A stretch of DNA of 8,792 nt from Kiritimatiellia bacterium (GTDB taxonomy: Bacteria > Verrucomicrobiota > Kiritimatiellia > RFP12 > UBA1067), in the NCBI GenBank assembly GCA_017936245.1, contig JAGBFY010000054.1, positions 1 to 8,792 of the forward strand, in the 5' to 3' direction. Positions 1-6,769 of this stretch are shown here, one piece after another; the stretch's first letter is position 1, and the number at the start of each line of letters is the position of its first letter. Under the pieces are notes generated by a model, which made no database searches, was not told the DNA's origin, and saw only the letters and a list, made by a program, of their open reading frames with translations. The translations under genes and the position numbers were made by a program.

Positions 1-18
1 TCTCTCGACGACCGTCAT
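1..18 (-). CDS. Start of a third operon gene, cut by the window edge
   Basis: An ATG on the minus strand at 18-16 opens a frame reading M-T-V-V-E-R before the window ends. A plausible Shine-Dalgarno site (AGGTG, then GGTAA) sits just upstream. It resembles the GAGGTG site in front of the first gene of this operon. The ATG is about 50 bp after the stop of the ATPase gene, on the same strand and with no visible terminator between, so it is probably co-transcribed. Too little is visible to name a product. Without sequence beyond position 1 even its status as a gene rests on the start signals alone. Confidence 0.35.
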
Positions 19-67
19 TTACCCACCTACGCACCCACACTTATGCACGAAGCCTCAAACGTTTTGG

Positions 68-1633
68 CTAGTGTTTTTTGATTGGAACTACAAGCTTTTC
101 GGCCAGAGAATCCCCTGTAATCACTTCTAGACCATACTTATTCCAATCAGCTTTTATAAGAGCATAAATAGCCCTGCCCAATGTTCTTCCGAAAATCTTT
201 GCCGCCAAATCCCTTACTTCTGTCATTGTTGGGGGGCGTTTGAGGGATTTGATTTCGTCGGCGAGGCGGCGGACGTCGGCATCGGTGGGGCCTTTGGTCT
301 TTTCCTGTTCCGGCAGGGCGGCAGATTGCGAGTCGGCGTCGTACCAGTACACCAGATTGCCGCCGCCGTCGAATTCCGGGTCGTGGCGGCGGATGCGCCA
401 TACGGGGCGGTTGTCGAAGCGTTCCGGCCAGCCGAGCCACGAACCGTTCTTGGCGCCGATAAGGTTGAAGTGACCGGGTTTGCGGTTTTTGCCGGTCTGT
501 TCGAGCATCACGAGGAGCGAACGCATCCAGTTCGAGATTTCCGCTCCGCCCGCGCAGCTGTACTCGAGGAACTGCGACGATCCCACGCCCGGTCCGCCAT
601 GCGCCTGCTGGATGGGCTTGTTCGTGTGATGCACGAGCAGGAGTGCGCATTTCGGACAGTTCATCCGGCGTCCCTTGAGAATGCTGTCGAGTCCATCGCG
701 CAGAAACCGCGAAAGTTCGGCGTTGCTCTTGATGTCGAGTCCGCCGAGAACGCCCTGAAGCGGGTTTATCACGATGAGGTCGTATCCTCCGTCGCGCTGG
801 ACGTTCGCGAGAAGGTCGATGAAGGCTTCGCCCGTCTTGCCCTTAATGTCCACAAGCGACACGTTCTCCATCGCCAGCCGGAACTCGTCATCCGTCCAAC
901 CGCACGCCTTTCGGAAGCTCGTGAGGTTGCGCTTGACGATTTTTGCGCTGTCTTCGGTCTGGATGATCGCAACTTTCAGCGGATGCACAGGAGTGATGCC
1001 GAAGCACGTTTTGCCGCCCGCCCAGAAGAGTGCCATCTGCATCGAAAGGACGGATTTGCCGGTTCCCGTGGTCGATACGAGCACGGCGCAGCCTTCCTTT
1101 GACAGCCAGTCGTCCTGTTCGTCGGCGAAAAGGCGGTTTGCCTCGCAGGTGTCGTTGCCGTTGTCGTTGAAGAACTCCCAGGCCGACTGGACGCCGCCCG
1201 TCGTCTTTTTGCGCGCTTCGGTCCTGTCGATGTAGGTTTTGAGAACGTCAATGGTGGCGTAGGCGCGGCTGACGCCGTCGGACGCGTACTTTCCCGCATC
1301 GGCGATGAGCTTGTTGATCTGCGTGTTGATGGTGTTGTTGCGCAGATTGCAGAGGTTCATCTCGCAGTCCATCATCGTGGCGGCGGAATGTCTGATCGCC
1401 TCTTCGCAGAGGAACTGCGAAACGCCCTTTGCGTGAAGTTCGCCAAGGAGCGTCTCGTTCGTGTTGCCGGCGTATTCCATCGCGATGGCGAACACCTTTG
1501 CAAGGTCGGGATTGCCGAAGTCCTCGGTGCACACGCCATGCCGCCGGGCGAGTTCGCGAATGTCGGCGGGCGGCACGACGTCGTTGAGGAAGTCGCCTAT
1601 GACGGCGTATTCAAGGAGTTCTTTGGGCGTCAT
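68..1633 (-). CDS. RepA/DnaB-like RecA-fold ATPase (putative replicative helicase or loader)
   Basis: Predicted 521-aa cytoplasmic ATPase. Residues about 5-75 have the helical pattern of a DnaB N-terminal domain (ELLEYAVIGDFL, later FAIAMEYA and LLGELHAKG). Residues about 175-390 are a RecA-like core of the RepA/AAA_25 type. Its landmarks are the P-loop STTGTGKS (187-194), a TED segment (226-228) with the probable catalytic Glu, the Walker B strand DLIVINPL (285-292) and LLLVHHTNKP (331-340), typical of RepA-like helicases. Residues 449-521 may form a helix-turn-helix tail. The first P-loop residue is Ser instead of Gly, and the Walker B Asp is Asn290. The frame is open upstream to 1753, but I chose the ATG at 1633: it overlaps the upstream stop as ATGA, a GGGAG lies 10 nt before it, and the extra 40 residues lie wholly inside the upstream gene. 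Function as helicase, loader or another DNA-processing ATPase is inference. Confidence 0.8.
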   Translation of the reverse strand: MTPKELLEYAVIGDFLNDVVPPADIRELARRHGVCTEDFGNPDLAKVFAIAMEYAGNTNETLLGELHAKGVSQFLCEEAIRHSAATMMDCEMNLCNLRNNTINTQINKLIADAGKYASDGVSRAYATIDVLKTYIDRTEARKKTTGGVQSAWEFFNDNGNDTCEANRLFADEQDDWLSKEGCAVLVSTTGTGKSVLSMQMALFWAGGKTCFGITPVHPLKVAIIQTEDSAKIVKRNLTSFRKACGWTDDEFRLAMENVSLVDIKGKTGEAFIDLLANVQRDGGYDLIVINPLQGVLGGLDIKSNAELSRFLRDGLDSILKGRRMNCPKCALLLVHHTNKPIQQAHGGPGVGSSQFLEYSCAGGAEISNWMRSLLVMLEQTGKNRKPGHFNLIGAKNGSWLGWPERFDNRPVWRIRRHDPEFDGGGNLVYWYDADSQSAALPEQEKTKGPTDADVRRLADEIKSLKRPPTMTEVRDLAAKIFGRTLGRAIYALIKADWNKYGLEVITGDSLAEKLVVPIKKH

Positions 1634-2280
1634 TTCGCACGCGCTCCCTTCATCGGGTCGTAGGACGCAAGATCCTTGAGAATCGTCTTGAGCAAAGCTT
1701 CCAGGGTATCGTAGGCCACGATCCAATCCGCGTTCAAGACTGGTTTTTCGCAACTGTGGTAGATCCCGGTAAGATGATTGTTGAGGCCAAGCGCGTAAGT
1801 TTCGGCCTTGATGAGGGACTCGGCATCGGAAAAGCCCCGCGAATGGATAATCGAGAAGAGTTTCGTCCAGTTGCTCGCGAGAATCCCGGAGGTGATCGTG
1901 AACTCCAGTTCTTCCGCGCTCGTCATCTCGCCGATGAGCGCTCCGGTGACGAAGTTGTTGTAGGCGGCGTACGGAGCGAGGACCGAACCGACATATGCTT
2001 CATCCGTCTCGATGCCGCTCGGAGTAGTCATGATCATGTCGGCAAGACCACCCACGTTTGCCGCCGCATAACGCCAGGCATCCATCAAAAGGCCGAAAAG
2101 ACGCATCCTGTCCTCTATGAAATCCGCTCTTGCCGCAAGCAGCTTCTTCAAGACATTGCGCACAATCTTGCATGACGTTTTCTGAGTCATGGCGATGCGC
2201 CTTGCGACCTCGTTGTTGAATATCGTCTCGGGCTTCGTCAAAATTATCGTGCATTCTTTTTTGTTCTTTTGTTTCCTCAT
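1630..2280 (-). CDS. Hypothetical protein with HU/IHF-like N-terminal segment
   Basis: 216-aa protein that I do not recognise as a whole. Residues 1-15 are basic (MRKQKNKKE). Residues about 20-63, including NNEVARRIAMTQKTSCKIV and RNVLKKLLAARADFI, follow the pattern of the HU/IHF N-terminal helices (helix, turn with MTQKT, helix, then a hydrophobic patch ending in LFG). The long beta arms of HU are not evident; the remainder appears mainly helical and has no signal peptide or membrane segment. An alternative ATG at 2292 would add four residues. I prefer 2280 because GAGGTG lies 4 nt upstream and the predicted transcription start near 2300 leaves no room for a ribosome site before 2292. The gene is first in the operon and its stop overlaps the ATPase start as ATGA, implying translational coupling and stoichiometric production. 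A DNA-binding partner of the ATPase is a reasonable guess, not shown. Confidence 0.7.
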   Translation of the reverse strand: MRKQKNKKECTIILTKPETIFNNEVARRIAMTQKTSCKIVRNVLKKLLAARADFIEDRMRLFGLLMDAWRYAAANVGGLADMIMTTPSGIETDEAYVGSVLAPYAAYNNFVTGALIGEMTSAEELEFTITSGILASNWTKLFSIIHSRGFSDAESLIKAETYALGLNNHLTGIYHSCEKPVLNADWIVAYDTLEALLKTILKDLASYDPMKGARAK

Positions 2281-2306
2281 AAGCCACCTCATTTTACCAC
2301 GCCACT

Positions 2307-2315
2307 ATTATACCA
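2307..2315 (-). promoter_or_regulatory. Extended -10 promoter of the ATPase operon
   Basis: On the minus strand the sequence reads TGGTATAAT, a perfect -10 hexamer (2312-2307) with the extended TG one base upstream. No good -35 box lies 16-18 bp further upstream, which is usual for extended -10 promoters. Transcription would start near 2300, giving a leader of about 20 nt that contains the GAGGTG ribosome site for the ATG at 2280. Confidence 0.6.
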
Positions 2316-2396
2316 TTTCCCCAAACCAAAATGCGACAAATCTACAAATATCCCCAGCACGACAAAACCCTTCACTCTTCACTCTTTTGAAATTCC

Positions 2397-2484
2397 CCTG
2401 TATAGCCTAGCGGATTCTCCTGTACTCCCTAAGCACTTTCCCTGTACTCCTCAAGCGCTTTCCCTGTATTCCAAAACAAAACGC
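2397..2484. repeat. Iteron-like array, 22-bp period, about four units
   Basis: CCTGTA recurs at 2397, 2419, 2441 and 2463, exactly 22 bp apart, two helical turns. Units two and three are nearly identical: both read CCTGTACTCC, then two variable bases, then AAGCRCTTTC, with three differences in 22. Unit one is more diverged, and unit four keeps only CCTGTATTCC before running into the 43-bp repeats. The third unit contains the palindrome AAGCGCTT (2453-2460). Repeats of this size and regular phasing are typical of replication iterons or multi-site operators. The array lies 85-170 bp upstream of the ATPase operon promoter. Confidence 0.8.
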
Positions 2485-2583
2485 CCCATGACCAAACGGC
2501 ATGGGCCGCATGACCAAAACAAAACGCCCCATGAGCAAACGGCATGAGCCCCATGACCAAAACAAAACGCCGCATGAAGAAAC
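2471..2583. repeat. 43-bp tandem repeat, about 2.5 copies
   Basis: Units begin with CCAAAACAAAACGCC at 2471, 2514 and 2557, exactly 43 bp apart. The first two are complete with few substitutions; the third decays after about 25 bp. Inside the array CATG occurs seven times (2487, 2500, 2509, 2530, 2543, 2552, 2573) with intervals 13, 9, 21, 13, 9, 21. The first unit also contains an imperfect inverted repeat, CCCCATG facing CATGGG. The 43-bp period is close to twice the period of the neighbouring 22-bp array, but I see no shared sequence. Confidence 0.85.
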
Positions 2584-2593
2584 TAGTCGCACG

Positions 2594-2629
2594 GCGGCGG
2601 TCGCGCGGCATCGGCATGCGGCGGTCGCG
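2594..2629. repeat. GC-rich 12-bp direct repeat around a doubled hexamer
   Basis: GCGGCGGTCGCG occurs at 2594-2605 and again at 2618-2629. Between the two copies lies CGGCAT twice in tandem (2606-2617). The block therefore has an exact 24-bp offset and sharply higher GC than the AT-rich stretch to its right (2641-2690). Function unknown. Confidence 0.7.
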
Positions 2630-2684
2630 GGACGCGTGAACCTAGCAATTGTGCATGAGGTTTTGCAATTTTCTCTCTACAATA

Positions 2685-3686
2685 TCACCTTGAAGCCTTA
2701 AGCGCATCGCGGGCACACTCGCGCATCAGCTTAGCGTCAGCCTCCGGCAACCCTTTCGGGCAGTATGTAAAGGTTGATGGATCGACATCGAACAGAAAGC
2801 CGAGCCAAACGCACGCCTGAAGATAATGTCCCCTGGCATTGAAGTGCGAAAAGTCGCAGCGAAGTTTTATCTCTTCCCAGTCCTTCTGCTTCCCCTTGCG
2901 TCCCTGCTTCCATTCAGAGTTCCCGACGACATCGCCATGGAAGTCCACCGTTCCCGGTTTTACGATCTTATTGATCTCCCCGCGGGTCAGCAGTTTCCCG
3001 TAATCGACCGGCAGACGATCGCGAAACAGCTGAACCGCATCTGCCGTCGGAATGATCCTGAGTTTATGCTTGGCGGCGAGTTGCGCGTATGCTTTCTTGA
3101 GAGCCTCATACATATCCTTCGGAGTCATTTTCCACTTCGCAAGGCGCGCATCGTAAGGCGTATAGCTCCATGTCTGCTGAATTACGATCTCCGCCTGTGG
3201 AGCAAGTTCCCGGATTTTTGCAATCAGATTGTCGGCATACGGCTGATAGGTGTCGTAGAACGCGCTCTTGCCGCTTGCCTGCTGGATGGTGACAATGTCC
3301 CATTTGTCGGCCACGAGCATATCCGTGACGTTCGCGCGCCTCGGATACTTTTTAACATCGCCAGAATACAGGCTGGCCTGCACTCCGTACGGTTTAAAAT
3401 TCTTGTCCCCGGATTTTTCTACGTTGTACCAATGCTTGTCAAATGGGCATCCGCCGATTCCACACTGCACGATATCCAGCTTGAGACCAGATTTTCTGGC
3501 CAGCGCCGGAGTATTCTGCATAACACTTCCGGTAAAGGAATTTCCTATCATCAGTACTTTGAGCGGCTTGCCGTCACGCATCGTGCAGTTCTTTGATGCA
3601 CACGAGGTTTCGGCTGTCGCCCCCTGAAAAAGCAAAAAACCGCTCATCAGGCAAAGAGACGCAATAAATTCATTTCTTTTCATCAT
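2685..3686 (-). CDS. Secreted SGNH-like hydrolase, DUF4886 type
   Basis: 333-aa exported protein. The N-terminus has a basic MMKRN, a hydrophobic stretch and a likely signal peptidase site after ATA (residue 25). The mature part has the order of the SGNH/GDSL hydrolase fold in its DUF4886 form: LKVLMIGNSF with the candidate nucleophile Ser50, a GGCPFDKHW segment (about 79-87), WDIVTIQQAS (about 129-138), and DFSHFNARGHYL with the DxxH pair Asp278 and His281. Family members are usually predicted esterases acting on decorated glycans; the substrate is unknown. The frame opens at 3701, but the ATG there begins inside the GGAG ribosome site (3699-3696), which lies 9 nt before the ATG at 3686, so I place the start there (3683 is also possible). 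It has its own promoter and lies about 485 bp downstream of the rhamnosidase. Confidence 0.8.
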   Translation of the reverse strand: MMKRNEFIASLCLMSGFLLFQGATAETSCASKNCTMRDGKPLKVLMIGNSFTGSVMQNTPALARKSGLKLDIVQCGIGGCPFDKHWYNVEKSGDKNFKPYGVQASLYSGDVKKYPRRANVTDMLVADKWDIVTIQQASGKSAFYDTYQPYADNLIAKIRELAPQAEIVIQQTWSYTPYDARLAKWKMTPKDMYEALKKAYAQLAAKHKLRIIPTADAVQLFRDRLPVDYGKLLTRGEINKIVKPGTVDFHGDVVGNSEWKQGRKGKQKDWEEIKLRCDFSHFNARGHYLQACVWLGFLFDVDPSTFTYCPKGLPEADAKLMRECARDALKASR

Positions 3687-3714
3687 TTTGACATTCTCCA
3701 TGTTTAGTAATTCC

Positions 3715-3735
3715 GCTGATTATATCACAATCAGC
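3715..3735. promoter_or_regulatory. Operator-like inverted repeat over the -10 box
   Basis: GCTGATT at 3715-3721 and its exact complement AATCAGC at 3729-3735 flank a 7-bp spacer, ATATCAC. The 21-bp element covers the extended -10 of the SGNH hydrolase gene, so a bound dimer would block transcription. The arms could also form a small hairpin, but no T-run follows, so a terminator is unlikely. Confidence 0.5.
3719..3727 (-). promoter_or_regulatory. Extended -10 promoter of the SGNH hydrolase gene
   Basis: The minus strand reads TGATATAAT: a perfect TATAAT hexamer (3724-3719) with TG one base upstream. No convincing -35 box is present at normal spacing. Transcription would begin near 3712, leaving about 26 nt before the ATG at 3686 and including the GGAG ribosome site. 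Confidence 0.55.
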
Positions 3736-3736
3736 T

Positions 3737-4171
3737 ATATCAAGGTGAAATAGTTGCAGGATCCCCGCATAATCCTCCGCAAGGGGAAGCGCACTCCGCA
3801 AGGGGCGTCCCCACGAAATTCCAGATTTCCGAAAGTACAATTCCTGTTTTTTCAGAATCCCCTAAACTCCAATCAACAGTCCCAAAAGAAGTTATATGTG
3901 GAGGAGTGGGTGAGTGGAGGAGTCAAAAATTATCACATTGAAGTATTGTGTTCCACTGTCGTAGAAGCATGCGAAAGAAATGTCACGCTATTCGCCCGCA
4001 TCAGAGCCTCCACATCTTTTAATCTAACACAATATTCCGACAGGGAATCATATTCTTTAGCGATATCTTTCTTCGCCTTGGATTGAGAAGTGACAGACCC
4101 TTCAAATATAAGTGCTAAATAAATAAACCACTGAAAATAAACTGATTTTTGCACTTTCTCGGCATCACCTC
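3737..4171. other. AT-richer intergenic stretch, no confident gene
   Basis: About 435 bp between the SGNH promoter and the end of the rhamnosidase gene. It contains two short direct repeats: CTCCGCAAGGGG at 3775-3786 and 3794-3805, and GTGGAGGAGT at 3898-3907 and 3914-3923. A 73-codon minus-strand frame starts with GTG at 4154, 17 bp after the rhamnosidase stop, and ends at 3933. It has a hydrophobic N-terminus (FQWFIYLALIF) and a lysine- and serine-rich remainder, but no good ribosome site and no family I recognise. It may be a decayed gene remnant or chance. I see no clear terminator for the rhamnosidase transcript. Confidence 0.45.
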
Positions 4172-6733
4172 TTAATTCTCCCTTTCTTTGCTGAGCTTTT
4201 CAGAAGCACCATGCTTTGCCACGATCTTATTGAGACCGCTCTTCCATTCGCGTGTCTTGCCGTTGATTGTCACATCAGTTCTGATTCCTTCAGGTACGAA
4301 GAACGTGTATTCCACTGAGCCGTCCTCAAGGTATTTCCATGCGCTACGAATCGTCCCTTTTGCGGTGCGGTACGTCGCCTCAATGCTGCCTAACCTTCTG
4401 TCCGGAATCGGCGCAAGCGTGAATGACCTGTCGAACCCTCCCTCTTTTCCGGGCCTGAGACCCGCCGCCGTGCCGCATATCCAGTCGAGAACCGCCCCAT
4501 AGGCGTAGTGGTTGAAACTGTTCATACCCACCGGACCAAAACCCTTCTCCTTCGTATAGCTGTTCCAGCGCTCCCATATCGTTGTAGCACCCTGATCGAC
4601 GGAATACAGCCAACTCGGGAACTTATGCTGCAGAAGAAGGGAGTATGCCACATCTGGGCGGCCTACATCGTAAGTCAGCGTATCCATCAGAATGGACGTG
4701 CCGAGGAATCCCGTCTGGAGGCACCCACCGTGATCCTCGATGTTCTTCAGGAGTTGCGCGACAGCCTCCTCCTTGACTTCAGGGGTGCTGTAGAAACCAA
4801 AGCGCAGGGCGAAGAGATGAGGTGTCTGCATGTCGCGCAGAAACATGGGAAGCCTACCACCATCCTTGAAGAACTCGGCCTTGACATATCCATGGGCCTC
4901 CTCAGCCATCTTCTCGTACTTGGCCACGTCATCCGCCCTGCCGAGAGACCTCGCCATCTCCGCCATCCTTGTGGCATTCCAGTACCAGTAGCAACCGGCG
5001 AGATAATCCCAATATACGGCAGTTTCGGGCAAAAGCCTCTTATTCGAGTCCCACCCGCGTCCCGAAGCGGATTCGTACTTCTCAAACGACACCCAGTCTG
5101 CCCACTGGTAGTTATCATCCGCCGCAATGGCCGTTTTGTACTTCGTCTTCTGCTGGAAGTCGACGAACCTGGCCATTGCGTCCCAGTTCTTCTCCACTAT
5201 CGACTTGTCGCCTGTCATCTTCCACGATGTCCACGGCACTATCACCCCCGCATCAGCCCATCCGAGACGCCCACGTCCGCATGACCCCCAACACAGCGAC
5301 GGAGCGACGCCAGGAAACCTCCCGCGATCATCCTGGCTGGCACTGTCGCGCATATCCGTCATCCACTTCGTCAAAAACCCGTAGACATCGGCATTGCGGT
5401 ACGCAGCCGCCGTGAACACCTGCGTATCGGCCGACCAGCCAAGACGCTCATCGCGCTGCGGACAGTCCGTCGGAATTGAAACATAGTTTGAGTACTGCCC
5501 CCATTTGACATTGGAGATAAGCCTATTGACGAACTTGTCGCCCGTCGTGACAGTACCGAGTTCCATCGACTTCCTGATCGATGTCACCGGTATCGAACGG
5601 ATCGACCAGATCGTGAGCGGTCCCGTAGCCCTTATGTCGGCATAGCGATATCCCATGAAGGTGAAAGTCGGCAGATACCGCTCCTTTCCCGACCCCGCAA
5701 AAACGTATTCCACGAGCGCACCGTTGTCCTTGATCGTGCGGTAGTTCGCGCGGTAGATTGATCCTGCAGGTCCATCATTACCGCGCACCCGTTCACCATT
5801 CGCATCGTTCAGCATCTCCGCGCCGCGGAATGTCATCGTCACACCCTTCGCGGCAGAGGCGACAATCTCTGGAATGGCGGCAGCATTCTGGGCAAAGTCG
5901 AGTACAAGCGTCTCATCAGCAGCAAGCTGAATCGGTTCGCCGGGACGGAACACGCCCGTCTTCTTGACGTGGCCAAACACATCCTTTCCGGCTCCCTCCG
6001 CCCCATCGTACTTGTACGCCTCATAAGGGACGGCAGCGATGTCGCAGCGCAGGGAAACGCCAGGACCCTCCTCCATTGATGTGACACCCGTAAAGTTGGT
6101 GTTGATCTCTGCATGGGCTTTCCCGGCGCATTCCGCCGCACTGCGGCGCATACGGGCGTCAAACTTCTCGCCCTCGTATATTCCGGCACGGATGAATGGA
6201 GTGTCGAACGACGCGCACCAGTTTTCATCCGTGCGGAACGTCTGAGCCGTTCCGTCGGCATATTCAAGCTTAATCTCAGCGGCGAGCGCGGGCTTCACTT
6301 TATGGAGGCCTCCGACAGTATCACTGAACCACGAAGCGGACACAAACGCGGAAAGGCAGTTCTCCGTCCCCTTCTCCTTCCTTATAAGGCCTGTGATATC
6401 GTAAACCTTGTACGGACGACGCAGTTTAGGATCGGTCACCCCGGGGCGAAGGTAGTCGCAGCGGTTTCCATCCTCTGTGGATGAAACAAGTGCCCCGTTG
6501 ACATATAGTTCGAAAGTGCCGAGCGAAGTCACGAACGCTTCCGCCTTAGCCACCTCTCTGGCGTTCTTGACCATTCCGGAAAACGCGGCGACCTGCGGCC
6601 CGCCATTCGTAGTGGTATTCCATTCCCCACTCGGCGATATGAACTTAAACTGACGTTCGGGAGCGGCAGCCAATAAACACGACAACAGACCAAACACAAA
6701 CACCGCACATGATGCGACAAGTAATCTCTTCAT
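4172..6733 (-). CDS. Secreted alpha-L-rhamnosidase, GH78
   Basis: 853-aa GH78 enzyme, normal length for the family, predicted to cleave terminal alpha-L-rhamnose by inversion. A signal peptide (MKRLL, then a hydrophobic run to AAA at 22-24) exports it. The usual order follows: N-terminal lectin-like beta domain (about 50-225, with FELYVNG and WCASFDTPF), a beta-sandwich (about 260-380), the (alpha/alpha)6 catalytic barrel (about 390-760) and a C-terminal beta domain (about 765-845). The barrel carries PTDCPQRDERLGW, whose Glu429 is the likely general acid, WADWVSF (544-550), TTIWERW with Glu721 as likely base, and GMNSFNHYAYG with His742. Pfam equivalents would be the Bac_rhamnosid families. 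AAAAGGAG lies 7 nt before the ATG. It follows the GH2 gene after 123 bp and has its own probable promoter. A Cys at 19 gives only a poor lipobox, so release by signal peptidase I is more likely than lipidation. Confidence 0.93.
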   Translation of the reverse strand: MKRLLVASCAVFVFGLLSCLLAAAPERQFKFISPSGEWNTTTNGGPQVAAFSGMVKNAREVAKAEAFVTSLGTFELYVNGALVSSTEDGNRCDYLRPGVTDPKLRRPYKVYDITGLIRKEKGTENCLSAFVSASWFSDTVGGLHKVKPALAAEIKLEYADGTAQTFRTDENWCASFDTPFIRAGIYEGEKFDARMRRSAAECAGKAHAEINTNFTGVTSMEEGPGVSLRCDIAAVPYEAYKYDGAEGAGKDVFGHVKKTGVFRPGEPIQLAADETLVLDFAQNAAAIPEIVASAAKGVTMTFRGAEMLNDANGERVRGNDGPAGSIYRANYRTIKDNGALVEYVFAGSGKERYLPTFTFMGYRYADIRATGPLTIWSIRSIPVTSIRKSMELGTVTTGDKFVNRLISNVKWGQYSNYVSIPTDCPQRDERLGWSADTQVFTAAAYRNADVYGFLTKWMTDMRDSASQDDRGRFPGVAPSLCWGSCGRGRLGWADAGVIVPWTSWKMTGDKSIVEKNWDAMARFVDFQQKTKYKTAIAADDNYQWADWVSFEKYESASGRGWDSNKRLLPETAVYWDYLAGCYWYWNATRMAEMARSLGRADDVAKYEKMAEEAHGYVKAEFFKDGGRLPMFLRDMQTPHLFALRFGFYSTPEVKEEAVAQLLKNIEDHGGCLQTGFLGTSILMDTLTYDVGRPDVAYSLLLQHKFPSWLYSVDQGATTIWERWNSYTKEKGFGPVGMNSFNHYAYGAVLDWICGTAAGLRPGKEGGFDRSFTLAPIPDRRLGSIEATYRTAKGTIRSAWKYLEDGSVEYTFFVPEGIRTDVTINGKTREWKSGLNKIVAKHGASEKLSKEREN

Positions 6734-6740
6734 TTCTTTT

Positions 6741-6748
6741 CTCCTTTT
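6741..6748 (-). promoter_or_regulatory. Ribosome-binding site of the rhamnosidase gene
   Basis: The minus strand reads AAAAGGAG, 7 nt before the ATG at 6733. It fixes the start just ahead of the signal peptide. Confidence 0.75.
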
Positions 6749-6769
6749 GAAATCGTCATGTACTCCGCG

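Larger units (their letters stand above)
2293..2684. other. Intergenic region with layered direct repeats, no credible gene
   Basis: About 390 bp between the SGNH hydrolase gene and the ATPase operon. It holds, from left to right, the operon promoter (2307-2315), a pyrimidine-rich stretch with TTCACTC twice in tandem (about 2371-2384), a 22-bp period array (2397-2484), a 43-bp period array (2471-2583) and a GC-rich 12-bp direct repeat (2594-2629). The small reading frames across it on both strands are repetitive (for example alternating K/R/P/H/M residues on the plus strand). They are explained by the DNA repeats rather than by protein coding. No rho-independent terminator with a convincing stem and T-run is visible after the SGNH gene. 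Confidence 0.7.

Noticed and set aside
326..1102. 258-codon open frame on the plus strand
   Set aside because: It is antisense to the ATPase core, whose motifs are clear on the other strand; the frame is a by-product of GC-rich codon use.
1634..1753. N-terminal extension of the ATPase to 1753
   Set aside because: The extra 40 residues overlap the upstream gene in another frame; the ATG at 1633 has ATGA coupling and a better ribosome site.
2471..2583. CRISPR-like array
   Set aside because: The units are contiguous 43-bp tandem copies without unique spacers, and no cas gene is present.
2594..2684. Rho-independent terminator after the SGNH gene
   Set aside because: The GC-rich block forms direct rather than inverted repeats and no T-run follows on the minus strand.
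2407..2701. Small frames on both strands across the repeats
   Set aside because: Their repetitive residues follow from the 22-bp and 43-bp DNA repeats; no ribosome site or conserved motif supports them.
2826..3596. 256-codon plus-strand frame
   Set aside because: It lies fully antisense to the SGNH hydrolase, has no ribosome site I can see and no recognisable motif.
2683..3748. TCAAGGTGA in inverted orientation on both sides of the SGNH gene, as ends of a mobile element
   Set aside because: Only about nine bases match, one copy overlaps the coding end, and there is no transposase or target duplication.
4110..4156. AAGTGC and GCACTT arms as a terminator downstream of GH78
   Set aside because: The arms are six bases with a loop of about 35 bases of AT-rich sequence, too weak to be credible.
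4508..5284. 258-codon plus-strand frame
   Set aside because: It is antisense to the catalytic domain of the GH78 gene, whose family motifs settle the coding strand.
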